A stretch of 64,000 bases of DNA from a halophilic archaeon (GTDB lineage: Archaea; Halobacteriota; Halobacteria; Halobacteriales; Haladaptataceae). Location of the stretch: contig QNGA01000002.1 of NCBI GenBank assembly GCA_003298465.1, forward strand, positions 554,909-618,908, given 5' to 3'. Under the pieces are notes generated by a model. The model was not told the DNA's origin and made no database searches. It saw nothing but the letters and a program-made list of their open reading frames with translations. Every line of letters starts with the position of its first letter. Position 1 is the first letter of the stretch. Made by a program: the position numbers and the translations under genes. Positions 41,946-50,535 of the stretch are shown here, one piece after another.

Positions 41946-42137
41946 TCACTCCGGGAACGCGCCGGTCCACTCGTCGAGGCAGTCGTCGCTGCAGAAGTGG
42001 CATTCGACTCGGTCTACGTCGTTGGCGGTCACGTTGCGTCGCACCGTCACGCGGGGGTGGGCTTCGCCCGTGTCGACGAGGCTGTTGCAGTTCGCACACT
42101 CGTCGAACTCGTCGTCGTCTGGAGTGTCGACGGCCAT
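41946..42137 (-). CDS. Small zinc-binding protein (DUF7576-like)
   Basis: A 63-residue protein with CANC near residue 14 and CHFCSDDC near the C-terminus, a four-cysteine pattern like TRASH/MYM-type zinc knuckles. The ATG at 42137 follows an acidic start (MAVDTPDDDEF). The longer frame upstream is arginine/serine-rich and unlikely. The region just downstream (41880-41945) carries three copies of cggt(t/c)cccgtctc, a simple repeat. Confidence 0.7.
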   Translation of the reverse strand: MAVDTPDDDEFDECANCNSLVDTGEAHPRVTVRRNVTANDVDRVECHFCSDDCLDEWTGAFPE

Positions 42138-42189
42138 GCCGTCCCTACACAGTCGCCCGGAGTAAAGGTACTGCCCGTCGCCGGTCTCT

Positions 42190-42543
42190 CTACTCGCAGA
42201 GCGCGTCGTCGTCCGACCGTACGGCGACTGTGTTCTCGAACGTCTCCCGGACGTCCTGAGCGAGCACGGAGAACGCCATCGCCCGGATGAACACCTCGTA
42301 GTCGGCGTGCGTGTCGGTCGCGTCCTCGGTGACCACGTCGTTGACGACGTCGATCTCGGGTTCCTTCTCGGAGAGTTCACAGACTCGCAGCGAGGTTTCG
42401 CTGTTCCAGAGGTCGACCACGCAATCGCCCACGGAGCGGTAGAGGGCGGCCCGGACGCTCATCCCGGATTCGACGCGCGCGTCCACGTCGCCCGCGAGAC
42501 GGCGCACGACGCGGCGGTACTCCGACCTGTCGAAGTTGGCCAT
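42190..42543 (-). CDS. Conserved haloarchaeal hypothetical protein
   Basis: A 117-residue acidic, mainly helical protein with FDRSEYRRVVRRLAGDVDAR at the start and VFIRAMAFSVLAQDVRETF near the end. No membrane segment or motif. The ATG at 42543 is preceded by an AT-rich stretch (minus-strand cctattaatagtcg, 42567-42580) that could be its promoter. The function is unknown. Confidence 0.6.
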   Translation of the reverse strand: MANFDRSEYRRVVRRLAGDVDARVESGMSVRAALYRSVGDCVVDLWNSETSLRVCELSEKEPEIDVVNDVVTEDATDTHADYEVFIRAMAFSVLAQDVRETFENTVAVRSDDDALCE

Positions 42544-42663
42544 TCGGCGTAACGTTCGATTGACGACTATTAATAGGTGGGTGACGGCCGTCCCGCCGGC
42601 GGCGCGGCCGACCGTCGCCGGCCAAAAGATAGAACACCCGTTTATCCGTCGCCAGGACCCAGT

Positions 42664-42675
42664 ATCTTTATAAAA
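42664..42675 (+). promoter_or_regulatory. TATA box for the small ORF and DUF7344 gene
   Basis: atctttataaaa is centred about 27 nt before the ATG at 42698, and about 150 nt before the DUF7344-type start at 42823. Transcription would therefore begin at the small ORF. Confidence 0.6.
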
Positions 42676-42697
42676 TGCTGCAGTACTATTGAATGCC

Positions 42698-42826
42698 ATG
42701 GCACGTGAACGAGGAAACGACAGATTACTGCGCCGTACGCGCTGGACGGCGTGGACGTCCGCCGGTAATCGCTGCTTGAACGGCGAGTCAGGGCAGGCAT
42801 CGAGGCCGTATCCGGGCGACCAATGA
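42698..42826 (+). CDS. Small upstream ORF translationally coupled to the DUF7344-type gene
   Basis: A 42-residue basic protein (ARERGNDRLLRRTRWTAWTS at the start) with no known family. Two features support it: its ATG is where a leaderless mRNA from the TATA box at 42664 should begin, and its TGA overlaps the ATG of the next gene (ATGA). It may be a coupled regulatory leader peptide or simply the way the second gene is translated. Confidence 0.55.
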   Translation: MARERGNDRLLRRTRWTAWTSAGNRCLNGESGQASRPYPGDQ

Positions 42827-43410
42827 GCGCCTCGTCAGACGCGCCACAGCCCCGGTCGGTCGACGACCGGGGGGACGCTCAGGCGTCGCTCTCCCGCGAC
42901 AAGATATTCCACATCCTCCAGACCCAGCGCCGACGCGACGCGCTCCGCTACCTCAAGGCCAACGAGGGACCCGTCGAGATGCGGGCGCTGGCCGAGCAGG
43001 TCGCGGCGTGGGAGAACGACACGACGGTGGCCGCGCTCTCCTCGGACGAGCGCCAGCGCGTGTACATCGCTCTCTACCAGTCGCACCTTCCGAAACTCGA
43101 CGAGGAGGGCGTCATCGACTACAACCAGAGCCGGGGCATCGTCGAGCGCGGGTCGCTCGCCGACCAGTTCGACCCCTACCTCGACGTCTCCAACGACGAG
43201 GAGGGAGAACAGGTCGAACCGGCGGAGACCGAGACGCGGTGGCTCGACTACTACCGGCACAGCACCGCGGCGGGAATCGTCGTCGTCCTGCTGTCCTGGC
43301 TCGGCGTTCCGCCGATGACGGTCCTGGAGACCGGTCAGTGGGGTGCGCTCGTCGTCGCCGCGTTCGGGCTCCTCTCGCTCGCCCACGTCGCGCTCGGCGA
43401 CCAGAACTGA
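42823..43410 (+). CDS. DUF7344-type winged-helix protein with two membrane helices
   Basis: A 195-residue protein. The N-terminal half is a winged helix (SRDKIFHILQTQRRRDALRY; ALYQSHLPKLDEEGVIDYNQ), the pattern of the haloarchaeal DUF7344 regulators. Two hydrophobic helices lie near the C-terminus (TAAGIVVVLLSWLGVPPMT; WGALVVAAFGLLSLAHVAL), so the regulator is membrane-bound. A related soluble protein is at 53035. Its targets are unknown. Its start codon overlaps the small ORF stop. Confidence 0.82.
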   Translation: MSASSDAPQPRSVDDRGDAQASLSRDKIFHILQTQRRRDALRYLKANEGPVEMRALAEQVAAWENDTTVAALSSDERQRVYIALYQSHLPKLDEEGVIDYNQSRGIVERGSLADQFDPYLDVSNDEEGEQVEPAETETRWLDYYRHSTAAGIVVVLLSWLGVPPMTVLETGQWGALVVAAFGLLSLAHVALGDQN

Positions 43411-43634
43411 CGGCGACGTCGACGGGGTCGCCGCGTTCGAGCCGTCTCGGTAATCGACGGCGAACCGAACGGAAGCGATCCGGGGGTCGCTTCCGGCTCG
43501 GAGACGCGAGGTCGAGAGAAGCACGACGGTCCCGTCGGGACTCACCTCCGACGACGCTGGTCGAGAAACGGCGAACGCACGCCGCGTGCGTCGCGGCGTT
43601 CGAGTCCACCGAGAGCCGAAGGGGACGGCGACGC

Positions 43635-44021
43635 TTACGCGTACTGTTCGACGTGCTCTTCCAGCAGGTTAGCGTTGCGCACGTTGGCCTTCCAGAACGC
43701 GTCGAACAGCGTCCCGAGGACCGGGATGGACCCCACGACCGCGTCGAGAACGACGTTCCCGACCATCCGGGCGAGTTTGTCCTGGGGAACGCCCATCAGG
43801 TACCCCTCGAGCACGATGTACAGCGATATCACCGCAGAGAGAGCGTCGCCGCCGACCGGGAGCAGTCCCATGACGGGGTCGAGCCCGAACCGGTAGTCGG
43901 TGCCCGGCACCCGGATGGCATCGTCCATCAGCGTACTCAGCGTCCGGACCCGCTCGATGGAGTCGCGTTTCCCCGGCGGCAGGTCGGCCGGCAGGTCGTC
44001 CGTCGTCAGGTCGCTCGACAT
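43635..44021 (-). CDS. DUF4112 membrane protein
   Basis: A 128-residue protein with the DUF4112 pattern: LSTLMDDAIRVPGTDYRFGL, PVMGLLPVGGDALSAVISLY and VVLDAVVGSIPVLGTLFDAF. It has two to three hydrophobic helices. The ATG at 44021 gives an acidic start (SSDLTTDDLPADLP); the longer ATG at 44063 is less likely. The function of the family is unknown. Confidence 0.87.
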   Translation of the reverse strand: MSSDLTTDDLPADLPPGKRDSIERVRTLSTLMDDAIRVPGTDYRFGLDPVMGLLPVGGDALSAVISLYIVLEGYLMGVPQDKLARMVGNVVLDAVVGSIPVLGTLFDAFWKANVRNANLLEEHVEQYA

Positions 44022-44143
44022 GGCTACCGATTTGGACGGACCACGTGTAGGCCCTTCGGCCATCGGGCGACGGGGGCGTCTCCGCCGGTTCGGCGGGACG
44101 GGTCGAATCGCTTAAGTAATATCCGTGTCAGGTTTGGCCAGAC

Positions 44144-44884
44144 ATGGTCGTTCCGCTCGGGCACGTCGAGTCGCAGGTCAGCGCCGGCGTCGTGCAGTTC
44201 GTCGGGGCGGGCCTGCTCGCGGTCTCCTCGTCGATCTTCGCCGTCTACGCGCTCCGGAACCGACAGCTCGACCGACTGGAGTCCCAGCGACCGTTCTGGC
44301 GCTACCTGACGCTGCTCGGCGTGGCGGGAACGACGCACGGACTGACCGGGATGCTCGGGGCGGCGGTCCACGCCCGCTCCCTGGTCGCGCTCTCGCACGC
44401 GGCGCTCCTGTTCGCGACCGTCTTTCTGGCCTTCGCGATGCGAGAGCTGTACTACAACAGCGTGCTGGCACCGCCGCCGGAGGACCGCGACGTCTCGCTC
44501 GCCCGACTACGACGGATAGAGACCGGGTTCGTCGGCGTCATCCTCGTCGAACTCGTCGTCGTGTTGCTCATCGACCAGGGGGCGGTGGCCGCGCTCGTGA
44601 AGGGAGCGGGAAGCCTGGCGTTCGCCACCTACGGCGTCGTCTTCGCCGAGCGACTGGAGTCGTCGACGCGCGGGACGTCCGTCGACACGCTTCGCCGACA
44701 TCTCGTTCCGGTGCTGGTCTGCGCCGGACTGCTCGGCGTCGCGGACCTGGCGACGCTGTTCGGCGTCGGCCACGTCGTCGCCCGGAGCGTCCAGAGCGTC
44801 TTCGTCGTGATGGTCGGTGCGTTCCTGCTCACCGCGAGCATCCGCCTCCAGCAGAACGTCCACGGGCTCTCGACCCCGGAGTGA
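44144..44884 (+). CDS. Seven-helix haloarchaeal membrane protein
   Basis: A 246-residue protein with about seven hydrophobic helices, including VVQFVGAGLLAVSSSIFAVY and ALSHAALLFATVFLAFAMRE. Charged loops (RNRQLDRLESQRPFWRY; PPPEDRDVSLARLRRIETGF) alternate sides. It resembles the membrane sensor halves found in some haloarchaeal kinases but lacks any kinase domain. Function unknown. A TATA-like stretch (gcttaagtaat) near 44112 fits a leaderless start. Confidence 0.7.
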   Translation: MVVPLGHVESQVSAGVVQFVGAGLLAVSSSIFAVYALRNRQLDRLESQRPFWRYLTLLGVAGTTHGLTGMLGAAVHARSLVALSHAALLFATVFLAFAMRELYYNSVLAPPPEDRDVSLARLRRIETGFVGVILVELVVVLLIDQGAVAALVKGAGSLAFATYGVVFAERLESSTRGTSVDTLRRHLVPVLVCAGLLGVADLATLFGVGHVVARSVQSVFVVMVGAFLLTASIRLQQNVHGLSTPE

Positions 44885-44901
44885 ACGTCCGACGGGACGA
44901 C

Positions 44902-45279
44902 CTACAGCGGGCGCAGCCGTCCCTCATCGCAGTACGGACACCGCTCGTCGATCCCGTAGCGGACGCAGACGCGCCCGCACATCCGACACGCTCTCAGCGC
45001 TTCGCTGCTCTTCGCGTCCTCGCGGCGGGCCTCGCTCGCCGCCTCCAGGGCTTCGAGCTTCGACTCGGCGTCCGCCAGCCGTCGCTCCAGCGACCGGAGC
45101 ACGGCGCGCAGTTCGGCGGAGCGGGCGTTCGCCGGGCGGTCGAGCCGTGGCGACGGCTCGTCGGGCGTCCGTCGCGGCTCTCGCTCTCCCGGCGTCCGGG
45201 GCGGACGCCGCCGGCGTTCGTTCGTCTGAAGCCGTGGTCGTCGTTCCCCGTCGGGGCGGCCGCGGTCGTTCCGGGACAT
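44902..45279 (-). CDS. Coiled-coil protein with C-terminal zinc-ribbon pattern
   Basis: A 125-residue protein. The first 60 residues are basic and disordered (many Arg and Pro). A coiled coil follows (LRAVLRSLERRLADAESKLE), then a four-cysteine ribbon: CRMCGRVCVRYG and CPYCDEG. The C-terminus is LRPL. It may bind nucleic acid or protein; function unknown. The basic N-terminus is unusual for this very acidic proteome. Confidence 0.65.
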   Translation of the reverse strand: MSRNDRGRPDGERRPRLQTNERRRRPPRTPGEREPRRTPDEPSPRLDRPANARSAELRAVLRSLERRLADAESKLEALEAASEARREDAKSSEALRACRMCGRVCVRYGIDERCPYCDEGRLRPL

Positions 45280-45412
45280 CGTTCCACCGCTCCGAGGGAC
45301 GGCGCGGTACCGTATCAATGTCCGTGTGTCGCCCGCCGGTCGGTCGCGTTCGGGGGCGTCGTCGCCCGCCGTCGCGGCATCGACGTCGCGGCGAGACCCG
45401 GTGGAGGGAGGG

Positions 45413-45703
45413 CTAGAGGGGCACGTCCTCCGGTCGGTCCACGGGAAGCGGTGTGTACAGCCGCTTGCGAGCGTCGGGCGCGTAGAGCCCCTCCTCGACC
45501 AGCCCTCCGTCTTTCAGTTTCGTCAGCGCGTCGCGGGTCGTCCGGGCGGGCAACAGCGCGTTCTCCCGTACCTGCCGCTGGGTCAGGGGTGCGTCCTCCT
45601 GGAGAACCCGGTAGACCAGTTTCGCGCTCGGTGGCAGTGCTAGAAGTCGCTCGAATCGCTCCTCGGGCGTTTCGTCACTGGTGCGTCCAGCAAAAACGAC
45701 CAC
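45413..45703 (-). CDS. Winged-helix regulator, probably frameshifted at its start
   Basis: A MarR/TrmB-like winged helix: DETPEERFERLLALPPSAKL, LTQRQVRENALLPARTTRDA and LTKLKDGGLVEEGLY. The in-frame start is doubtful (GTG at 45703). A better promoter (minus-strand aaataacacg, 45741-45750) points to an ATG at 45716, out of frame. Removing one base from the run of five T (minus strand, 45692-45696) joins that ATG into the HTH frame as MSETSGRFAGRTSDETPEER, a natural start for this family. Either a real mutation or a sequence error is present. Confidence 0.7.
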   Translation of the reverse strand: MVVFAGRTSDETPEERFERLLALPPSAKLVYRVLQEDAPLTQRQVRENALLPARTTRDALTKLKDGGLVEEGLYAPDARKRLYTPLPVDRPEDVPL

Positions 45704-45900
45704 TGGTTTCGGACATACCGGTCGGGTTTTCGCACTCCAGCGTGTTATTTGTTCCGGTCGTATCACCGGGGAAGAAGTAAAAGTAGTTCGATATCTAATA
45801 GTTCAGGTACTCCACAACCGCAAGATATAAAGATGCCATGGCGAATGATTCATTAGCGACCAGTACAGGTTGGAAATTCCCGAATCCGTCAACTCAAATT

Positions 45901-46467
45901 ATGGCTGCTGACGACCCTACGATTCTCGTCGTGGACGACGAGGAAGACGTGACAGACCTCTACACGACGTGGCTCGAGAACGACTACGACGTGCGAAGCG
46001 CATACGAGGGCGAGAGCGCCCTCGAACTGCTCGACGACGACGTCGACGTCGTGTTGCTCGACCGGCGGATGCCGGGTCTCTCCGGCGACGAAGTTCTCAC
46101 CGAGATACGCGACCAGGACCTCTCTACCAGGGTAGTGATGGTGACCGCGGTCAAACCCGACTTCGACATCCTCGACATGGGCTTCGACGACTACCTTGTC
46201 AAGCCAGTGTTAAAAGACGACTTGCATCAGGTAGTCGAGGGGATGCTGACCCGCGTCGACTACGACGGACAGCTCCAGGAGTACTTCGCGCTCGTCTCGA
46301 AGAAAGCCGTTCTGGAGGCCGAGAAGGACGCCGAGGAGCTCAGTCAGAGCGAGGAGTACCAGGCGCTCATAGAGGACGTCCACCAGCTCCGCCAGCAGGT
46401 CGACCACGCTCGCGCGAGCCTCAGCGACCACGAGGACTTCGTCGGCGCGTTCCGGGACCTCGAGTAG
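45901..46467 (+). CDS. HalX-type response regulator
   Basis: A 188-residue protein: receiver domain (ILVVDDEEDVTDLYTTWLEN; phospho-acceptor Asp in VVLLDRRMPGLSG; Lys in DDYLVKPV) followed by a C-terminal HalX domain, a helical module of unknown function found in haloarchaea (LQEYFALVSKKAVLEAEKDA, then a Gln/Glu/His-rich helix). ATG at 45901 begins right before the receiver; an in-frame ATG at 45838 would add 21 residues. TATA-like boxes lie at about 45791 and 45824. No kinase is adjacent. Confidence 0.9.
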   Translation: MAADDPTILVVDDEEDVTDLYTTWLENDYDVRSAYEGESALELLDDDVDVVLLDRRMPGLSGDEVLTEIRDQDLSTRVVMVTAVKPDFDILDMGFDDYLVKPVLKDDLHQVVEGMLTRVDYDGQLQEYFALVSKKAVLEAEKDAEELSQSEEYQALIEDVHQLRQQVDHARASLSDHEDFVGAFRDLE

Positions 46468-46544
46468 CGCGTCGACGCGCCGGTCACTTCGACTCCGCCC
46501 GTTCATCCGAAATAGTAAAGACACTGACCTCACAGGGAGGGGAC

Positions 46545-47060
46545 ATGAGGGACGAGGACGCGGAGGAGATACTGGACGCGCTCGGTCTGGACGGGGAGAC
46601 GGACCTGGCGGCGTCCCCGGAGGCGCGCTTCGAGCACCGCCTGCTGTCGGCCGTGGTGGGCGCGCGCCGCGAGGGCGTCGACTACTGGCGACTGTTCGAA
46701 CTCCTGGAGCGCTATCAGCGCGCCGCGGTCCGGGCGGCGTTCCGGAGCGGCGAGTTCGGCTCGGAGTACGTCGGGACGGTCGACCAGGACACGGTGCAGT
46801 ACTCGCAGGTCGTCCACGCGACGGCCCAGGCGATGACGGACGGTGCCGAGAAACGCGACGTGCTCGTCAACCTCGCCAGCGCCTACCGGCTGTTCGAACG
46901 GGAGTGGACCGGCGAGGGATGGTCGACCGGGGGTTCGGCCGTCGCGCCGGACGGAGCGGCCCGCGGTCGGGGGGACGAGACGGAGAGCGCGGCGCGGACG
47001 GTCGACGACCGGGAGTCGCCGGGGATGGACGCGACTGGCGATGCAGTCACCGAAGAATGA
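46545..47060 (+). CDS. Conserved haloarchaeal hypothetical protein
   Basis: A 171-residue protein. Residues about 1-120 are helical and conserved-looking (EEILDALGLDGETDLA; RFEHRLLSAVVGARREGVDY; DTVQYSQVVHATAQAMTDGA), while the last 50 are acidic and disordered. ATG at 46545 follows the purine-rich sequence ggaggggac, which could serve as a ribosome binding site. It lies 77 bp after the HalX gene in the same direction and may be co-transcribed. Function unknown. Confidence 0.65.
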   Translation: MRDEDAEEILDALGLDGETDLAASPEARFEHRLLSAVVGARREGVDYWRLFELLERYQRAAVRAAFRSGEFGSEYVGTVDQDTVQYSQVVHATAQAMTDGAEKRDVLVNLASAYRLFEREWTGEGWSTGGSAVAPDGAARGRGDETESAARTVDDRESPGMDATGDAVTEE

Positions 47061-47135
47061 ACCTCGTGTACCCCTACCCGAGGTAGACGGAGACAGCGCC
47101 ACCTGCGGTAAATGTCTTGTGTTACGGGGGTCTGG

Positions 47136-47636
47136 TCAGACTTCCTCGTCCGTGAACGACAGCGTGTAGACGTTCTCCGCGTACCGTTCGCCGCCGAGTT
47201 CGACCTCCCCCTCGTCGGTCTTCTCGAAGTCCAGCCCCTCGTAGAACGCGTTGCCGGCCTCGTTGCCCGCGAGCACTATCGCCTTCATGCGGCGCATGTT
47301 GAAATCGAGCAGATCGTCGCGCAGGCGCTCGTGCAGCGCGGTCCCGATGCCGCGACCCTGGTGGTCGGGGTCGACGTACAGCCGGAGGACGTACCCCTCG
47401 TCGTCCTGGCAGACGCCGTGACAGAACCCGACGACGTCGTCGTCTTCGGTAGCGACGACGAACGCGGTTCCGGGGCTGTCGAACGCCGACGCGAGCGTCT
47501 CGTCGGCGTACCAGTCGTCGACCGTCTCCTCGATGGTCTCCTCGTCGAGCAGGTCATCGTAGGTCGCTCGCCACGCGCGCAGCGCGACTCGGCGAATCGC
47601 TTCGGTGTCGGCTTCGGTCGCGGGTCGCAGTTCCAT
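47136..47636 (-). CDS. GNAT-family N-acetyltransferase
   Basis: A 166-residue acetyltransferase. The acetyl-CoA-binding motif A is LYVDPDHQGRGIGTALHERL and motif B is KAIVLAGNEAGNAFYEGLDF. The start MELRPATEADTEAIRRVALR is typical of the family. The substrate, a small amine or a protein N-terminus, cannot be told. It converges on the gene at 46545. Confidence 0.9.
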   Translation of the reverse strand: MELRPATEADTEAIRRVALRAWRATYDDLLDEETIEETVDDWYADETLASAFDSPGTAFVVATEDDDVVGFCHGVCQDDEGYVLRLYVDPDHQGRGIGTALHERLRDDLLDFNMRRMKAIVLAGNEAGNAFYEGLDFEKTDEGEVELGGERYAENVYTLSFTDEEV

Positions 47637-47701
47637 ACCGTGGCTTCTCCGTGAGCCGTGGTAACGCTTCTGAACTACCAGCTCGGTTGCAGCAAGAAAA
47701 G

Positions 47702-48232
47702 TCAGCTTTCGGTCGTCGGGCGCGACTCGTTGAACGCGAGTTCCGTCCCCGGGCCGACGCCGGTGCGGTTGGCGAACCCCTGCTGCATCTCGACGACGTA
47801 CTTCGCGGGCGCGTCGCTGGAGTAGCGCCTGAGTTCCGCGTCGGTGGCGTTCGGTTGCGGATCGGCGTGCGCGACGTCGACGACCGTCCCGTTCGCCGCG
47901 ACGAAGACGATGTCGAGCGGGACGAGCGTGTTCTTCATCCAGAACGTCCGCGGGGCCGCCTGCCCGTAGACGAACACCATGCCGTGGTTCCGCGGGAGCG
48001 ACTGGCGGTGCATCAGTCCGCGACTGCGCTCCTCGGGCGCGTTGGCGACCTCGAGCGTCACCGGGACGCGCTCGCCGTCGACGACGAACGCGGCGGAGAC
48101 GTTCTCCTCGACGTCCGTCGTCCGGGGTGGCTCCTGGGTCGTCGTTCCGTCGCCCGGCAACCCCACTCCCGAACACCCTGCCAGCACCACCAGCGCGGCC
48201 AGCGCGACGGGCAGGGACGCGTTCGCTCTCAT
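47702..48232 (-). CDS. DUF192 lipoprotein
   Basis: A 176-residue protein with a signal peptide and lipobox LAGC (Cys20), then a DUF192 domain (VTLEVANAPEERSRGLMHRQ; RTFWMKNTLVPLDIVFV; YVVEMQQGFANRTGVGPGTE). DUF192 proteins are small secreted or periplasmic barrels of unknown function; a role linked to metal or arginine binding has been suggested for some. The next gene upstream (DUF456) is 63 bp away on the same strand. Confidence 0.88.
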   Translation of the reverse strand: MRANASLPVALAALVVLAGCSGVGLPGDGTTTQEPPRTTDVEENVSAAFVVDGERVPVTLEVANAPEERSRGLMHRQSLPRNHGMVFVYGQAAPRTFWMKNTLVPLDIVFVAANGTVVDVAHADPQPNATDAELRRYSSDAPAKYVVEMQQGFANRTGVGPGTELAFNESRPTTES

Positions 48233-48295
48233 GACACCGGGCGACGACGGCCAGCGTCAAAAGTCCGGGTGTTCGTTCGACCTGGACGAGGGGAC

Positions 48296-48772
48296 TCAGA
48301 GCAGCGTGACGGCGAGGAAGCCGACGAGGACGGCGGCGGTCACGAGGAACTGGACGAGCGCCGAGGCGAGCATCCCGACGGCGGCGTAAACGGCGCTGCG
48401 AAGGCCCTGGCGGGCGTTCCGCGTTCGGGCGACCTCCACGGCGAAGACCGCTCCGGCGACGCCGACGAGCATCCCGACCGGGCCGGTGAGGAGCAGCGCG
48501 ACGATACCGACGACCGCCGCCACGACCGCGGAGAGCCGCGACGCGCCGCCGGCGCGGGCGGCGGCGGCCCCGCCGAAGTAGTCGGCCGCGAACGCGGCGG
48601 CACCGACGACCGTCGCGGTCGCGACGAACGCCAGACCGGGCGCGCCGAAGTCGGTCGACCACCAGTAGAGATAGACGCCCGAGAGCGAGAGCGGTACGCC
48701 CGGGACCAGCGGAGCGACGCTGCCGACGACGCCGACGACGAGCAGCGCCACTGCGACGAGATAGAGGTCCAT
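48296..48772 (-). CDS. DUF456 membrane protein
   Basis: A 158-residue protein with four to five hydrophobic, glycine-rich helices and the DUF456 opening LLVVGVVGSVAPLVPGVPLS. GPVGMLVGVAGAVFAVEVAR lies in the C-terminal half. The ATG at 48772 is right before the first helix; the longer open frame is antisense to the next gene. Function unknown. Confidence 0.87.
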   Translation of the reverse strand: MDLYLVAVALLVVGVVGSVAPLVPGVPLSLSGVYLYWWSTDFGAPGLAFVATATVVGAAAFAADYFGGAAAARAGGASRLSAVVAAVVGIVALLLTGPVGMLVGVAGAVFAVEVARTRNARQGLRSAVYAAVGMLASALVQFLVTAAVLVGFLAVTLL

Positions 48773-48904
48773 GCCCGGACAGGGGGCCGCCGGCCCCTTG
48801 ACGGCTGTGGGCGTCGGCCCGCTCTCGCCGGACGGTCCGCCCGCCGCGATCCGAACGTAATCGCCCGATAGCTTTTGAGCGCTCCGCGTCCGACGTTTCC
48901 GTGG

Positions 48905-49783
48905 ATGAGAGTACTCGTCGCTGGAGCTACGGGATTCGTGGGGAGTCACCTCCTCCCGGCGCTGGTCGAGCGGGGTCACGACGTCGTGGCGCTGACGCGC
49001 GACGCCTCCGACTACGACCCGCCGGCGGGCGTCGACGTTCTGGAGGCCGACCTGAACGACCGCGAGAGCCTGGCGGACGTCTTCGAGGACGTCGACGCGG
49101 CCTACTACCTCGTCCACTCGATGGGGAGGAGCGAGGACTTCGAGCGAGAGGACCGGCAGGCGGCGCGCAACTTCGTCGCGGCGACTCGCGGTTCGGGCGT
49201 CGAGCGCGTCGTCTACCTCAGCGGTCTCGGCGGCCACCGCGCGACGCTGTCGGACCACCTCGAGTCGCGTCGCGAGGTGGAGCACGTCCTCGGTACGGGC
49301 GAGTTCGACCTCACGGTCCTCCGGGCGGCCATCGTCGTCGGCGACGGTAGCACGAGCTTCCGCATCGTCCGCCAGCTCGCGGCGCGGCTCCCGCTGATGA
49401 TCACGCCGCAGTGGGTGCGGACCGAGTGCCGGCCCATCGCGGTCGACGACGTGGTCGCCTACCTCGCCGGAGTGCTCGACGTCCCCGAGACGGCCGGCGA
49501 GACGTACGAGGTCGGCGGTCCGGACGTGCTCACCTACGGCGAGATGGTCGAGCACACCGCCGAGATACTGGGCCACTCGCCGACGATGGTCTCGGTCCCG
49601 GTGCTGACGCCGCGGCTGTCGGCCTACTGGGTCGACCTGGTGACCGACGTCCCCCGGGACGTCGCACATCCCCTCATCCGCGGGTTGAAGACGCGTACCG
49701 TCGTCGACGACGACCGCATCCGGTCGCTCGTGGACGTGGACCTGACGCCGTTCGACGAGGCGGTCGAGCGGGCAGTCGCATGA
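48905..49783 (+). CDS. NAD(P)-binding epimerase/NmrA-like protein
   Basis: A 292-residue Rossmann protein. The nucleotide loop is VAGATGFVGSHLLPAL. The short-chain dehydrogenase Tyr-Lys pair is not obvious, so it belongs with the atypical (NmrA/complex-I-associated) group: YYLVHSMGRSEDFEREDRQA and VVYLSGLGG are typical. It may be a redox sensor or a reductase. The stop overlaps the next gene as ATGA, so the two are coupled. Confidence 0.87.
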   Translation: MRVLVAGATGFVGSHLLPALVERGHDVVALTRDASDYDPPAGVDVLEADLNDRESLADVFEDVDAAYYLVHSMGRSEDFEREDRQAARNFVAATRGSGVERVVYLSGLGGHRATLSDHLESRREVEHVLGTGEFDLTVLRAAIVVGDGSTSFRIVRQLAARLPLMITPQWVRTECRPIAVDDVVAYLAGVLDVPETAGETYEVGGPDVLTYGEMVEHTAEILGHSPTMVSVPVLTPRLSAYWVDLVTDVPRDVAHPLIRGLKTRTVVDDDRIRSLVDVDLTPFDEAVERAVA

Positions 49784-50496
49784 CGAACGAGGAGCAACTC
49801 GAGGAGGCGACCCGGCTCTGGACGTACGAGGGCATCGTCGACGCCGTCCCGGGCGTCGACCTGCCGGACTGGGCGGCGGTCGTCGTCCAGTTCGCGCTGT
49901 TCGAGGGCGCTCTCCTCGCGCTCGCGTGGGCGTACGACCTCTGGCAGGGCGTGCTGGCGGGGACGGCGGCGGTCGTCGTCGCTACCGCGGGAAGCGCGCT
50001 GATGCTCGCGCTCGGGCGCAGCATCCGGGAGCTGGAGACGCCGGCTGCCTACCCGGGACTCCTGTTCGGGTCGCGCATCGAGGTCGTGCTCGGCCTGCTG
50101 TCGTTCGTCGGGCTCGTCACGTACCTGTTCGTCTACGACCCCCGGCAGGGCGGGACGCTGCTGCTCGTCGAACTGCTCGGTCGGGAGCCGCCGCTTCCGG
50201 CCGTCTACTTCGCGCTACTGGTGCTCTGGGACGTCTGCTACCGCATCGGAACGGCGTGGTGGGTCAGCGTCGTCGGCTTCTGGGTGGCGGTGCGGTACCC
50301 CGACGAGCCGATGGCCGGCACCGACCTCCGCCGGGTGGACGTCCTCACCGTCGGGTTCGCCCTGCTCCAGCTCGTGCTCGTGCCGTTCGTCCGGGGGGAG
50401 TCGCTCCTCGTCCTCGCCCTCGTGGGCCACGTCGCCGCCGTCGTGATCGTCTCCGGGGCTGCGATTTTCGTCCGCTCCCGGTCCGGAACTATTTAA
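49780..50496 (+). CDS. Haloarchaeal membrane protein coupled to the epimerase-like gene
   Basis: A 238-residue protein with about six hydrophobic helices (WAAVVVQFALFEGALLALAW; IEVVLGLLSFVGLVTYLFVY; LLALVGHVAAVVIVSG-like C-terminal helix). The N-terminus (TNEEQLEEATRLWTYEGIVD) is a conserved cytoplasmic segment. The ATG overlaps the previous stop. I cannot assign a function; the shared translation suggests it works with the Rossmann protein. Confidence 0.7.
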   Translation: MTNEEQLEEATRLWTYEGIVDAVPGVDLPDWAAVVVQFALFEGALLALAWAYDLWQGVLAGTAAVVVATAGSALMLALGRSIRELETPAAYPGLLFGSRIEVVLGLLSFVGLVTYLFVYDPRQGGTLLLVELLGREPPLPAVYFALLVLWDVCYRIGTAWWVSVVGFWVAVRYPDEPMAGTDLRRVDVLTVGFALLQLVLVPFVRGESLLVLALVGHVAAVVIVSGAAIFVRSRSGTI

Positions 50497-50535
50497 CGGA
50501 CGAGGGCGTACTCCGGTACGTCACGGCTGGCACGC

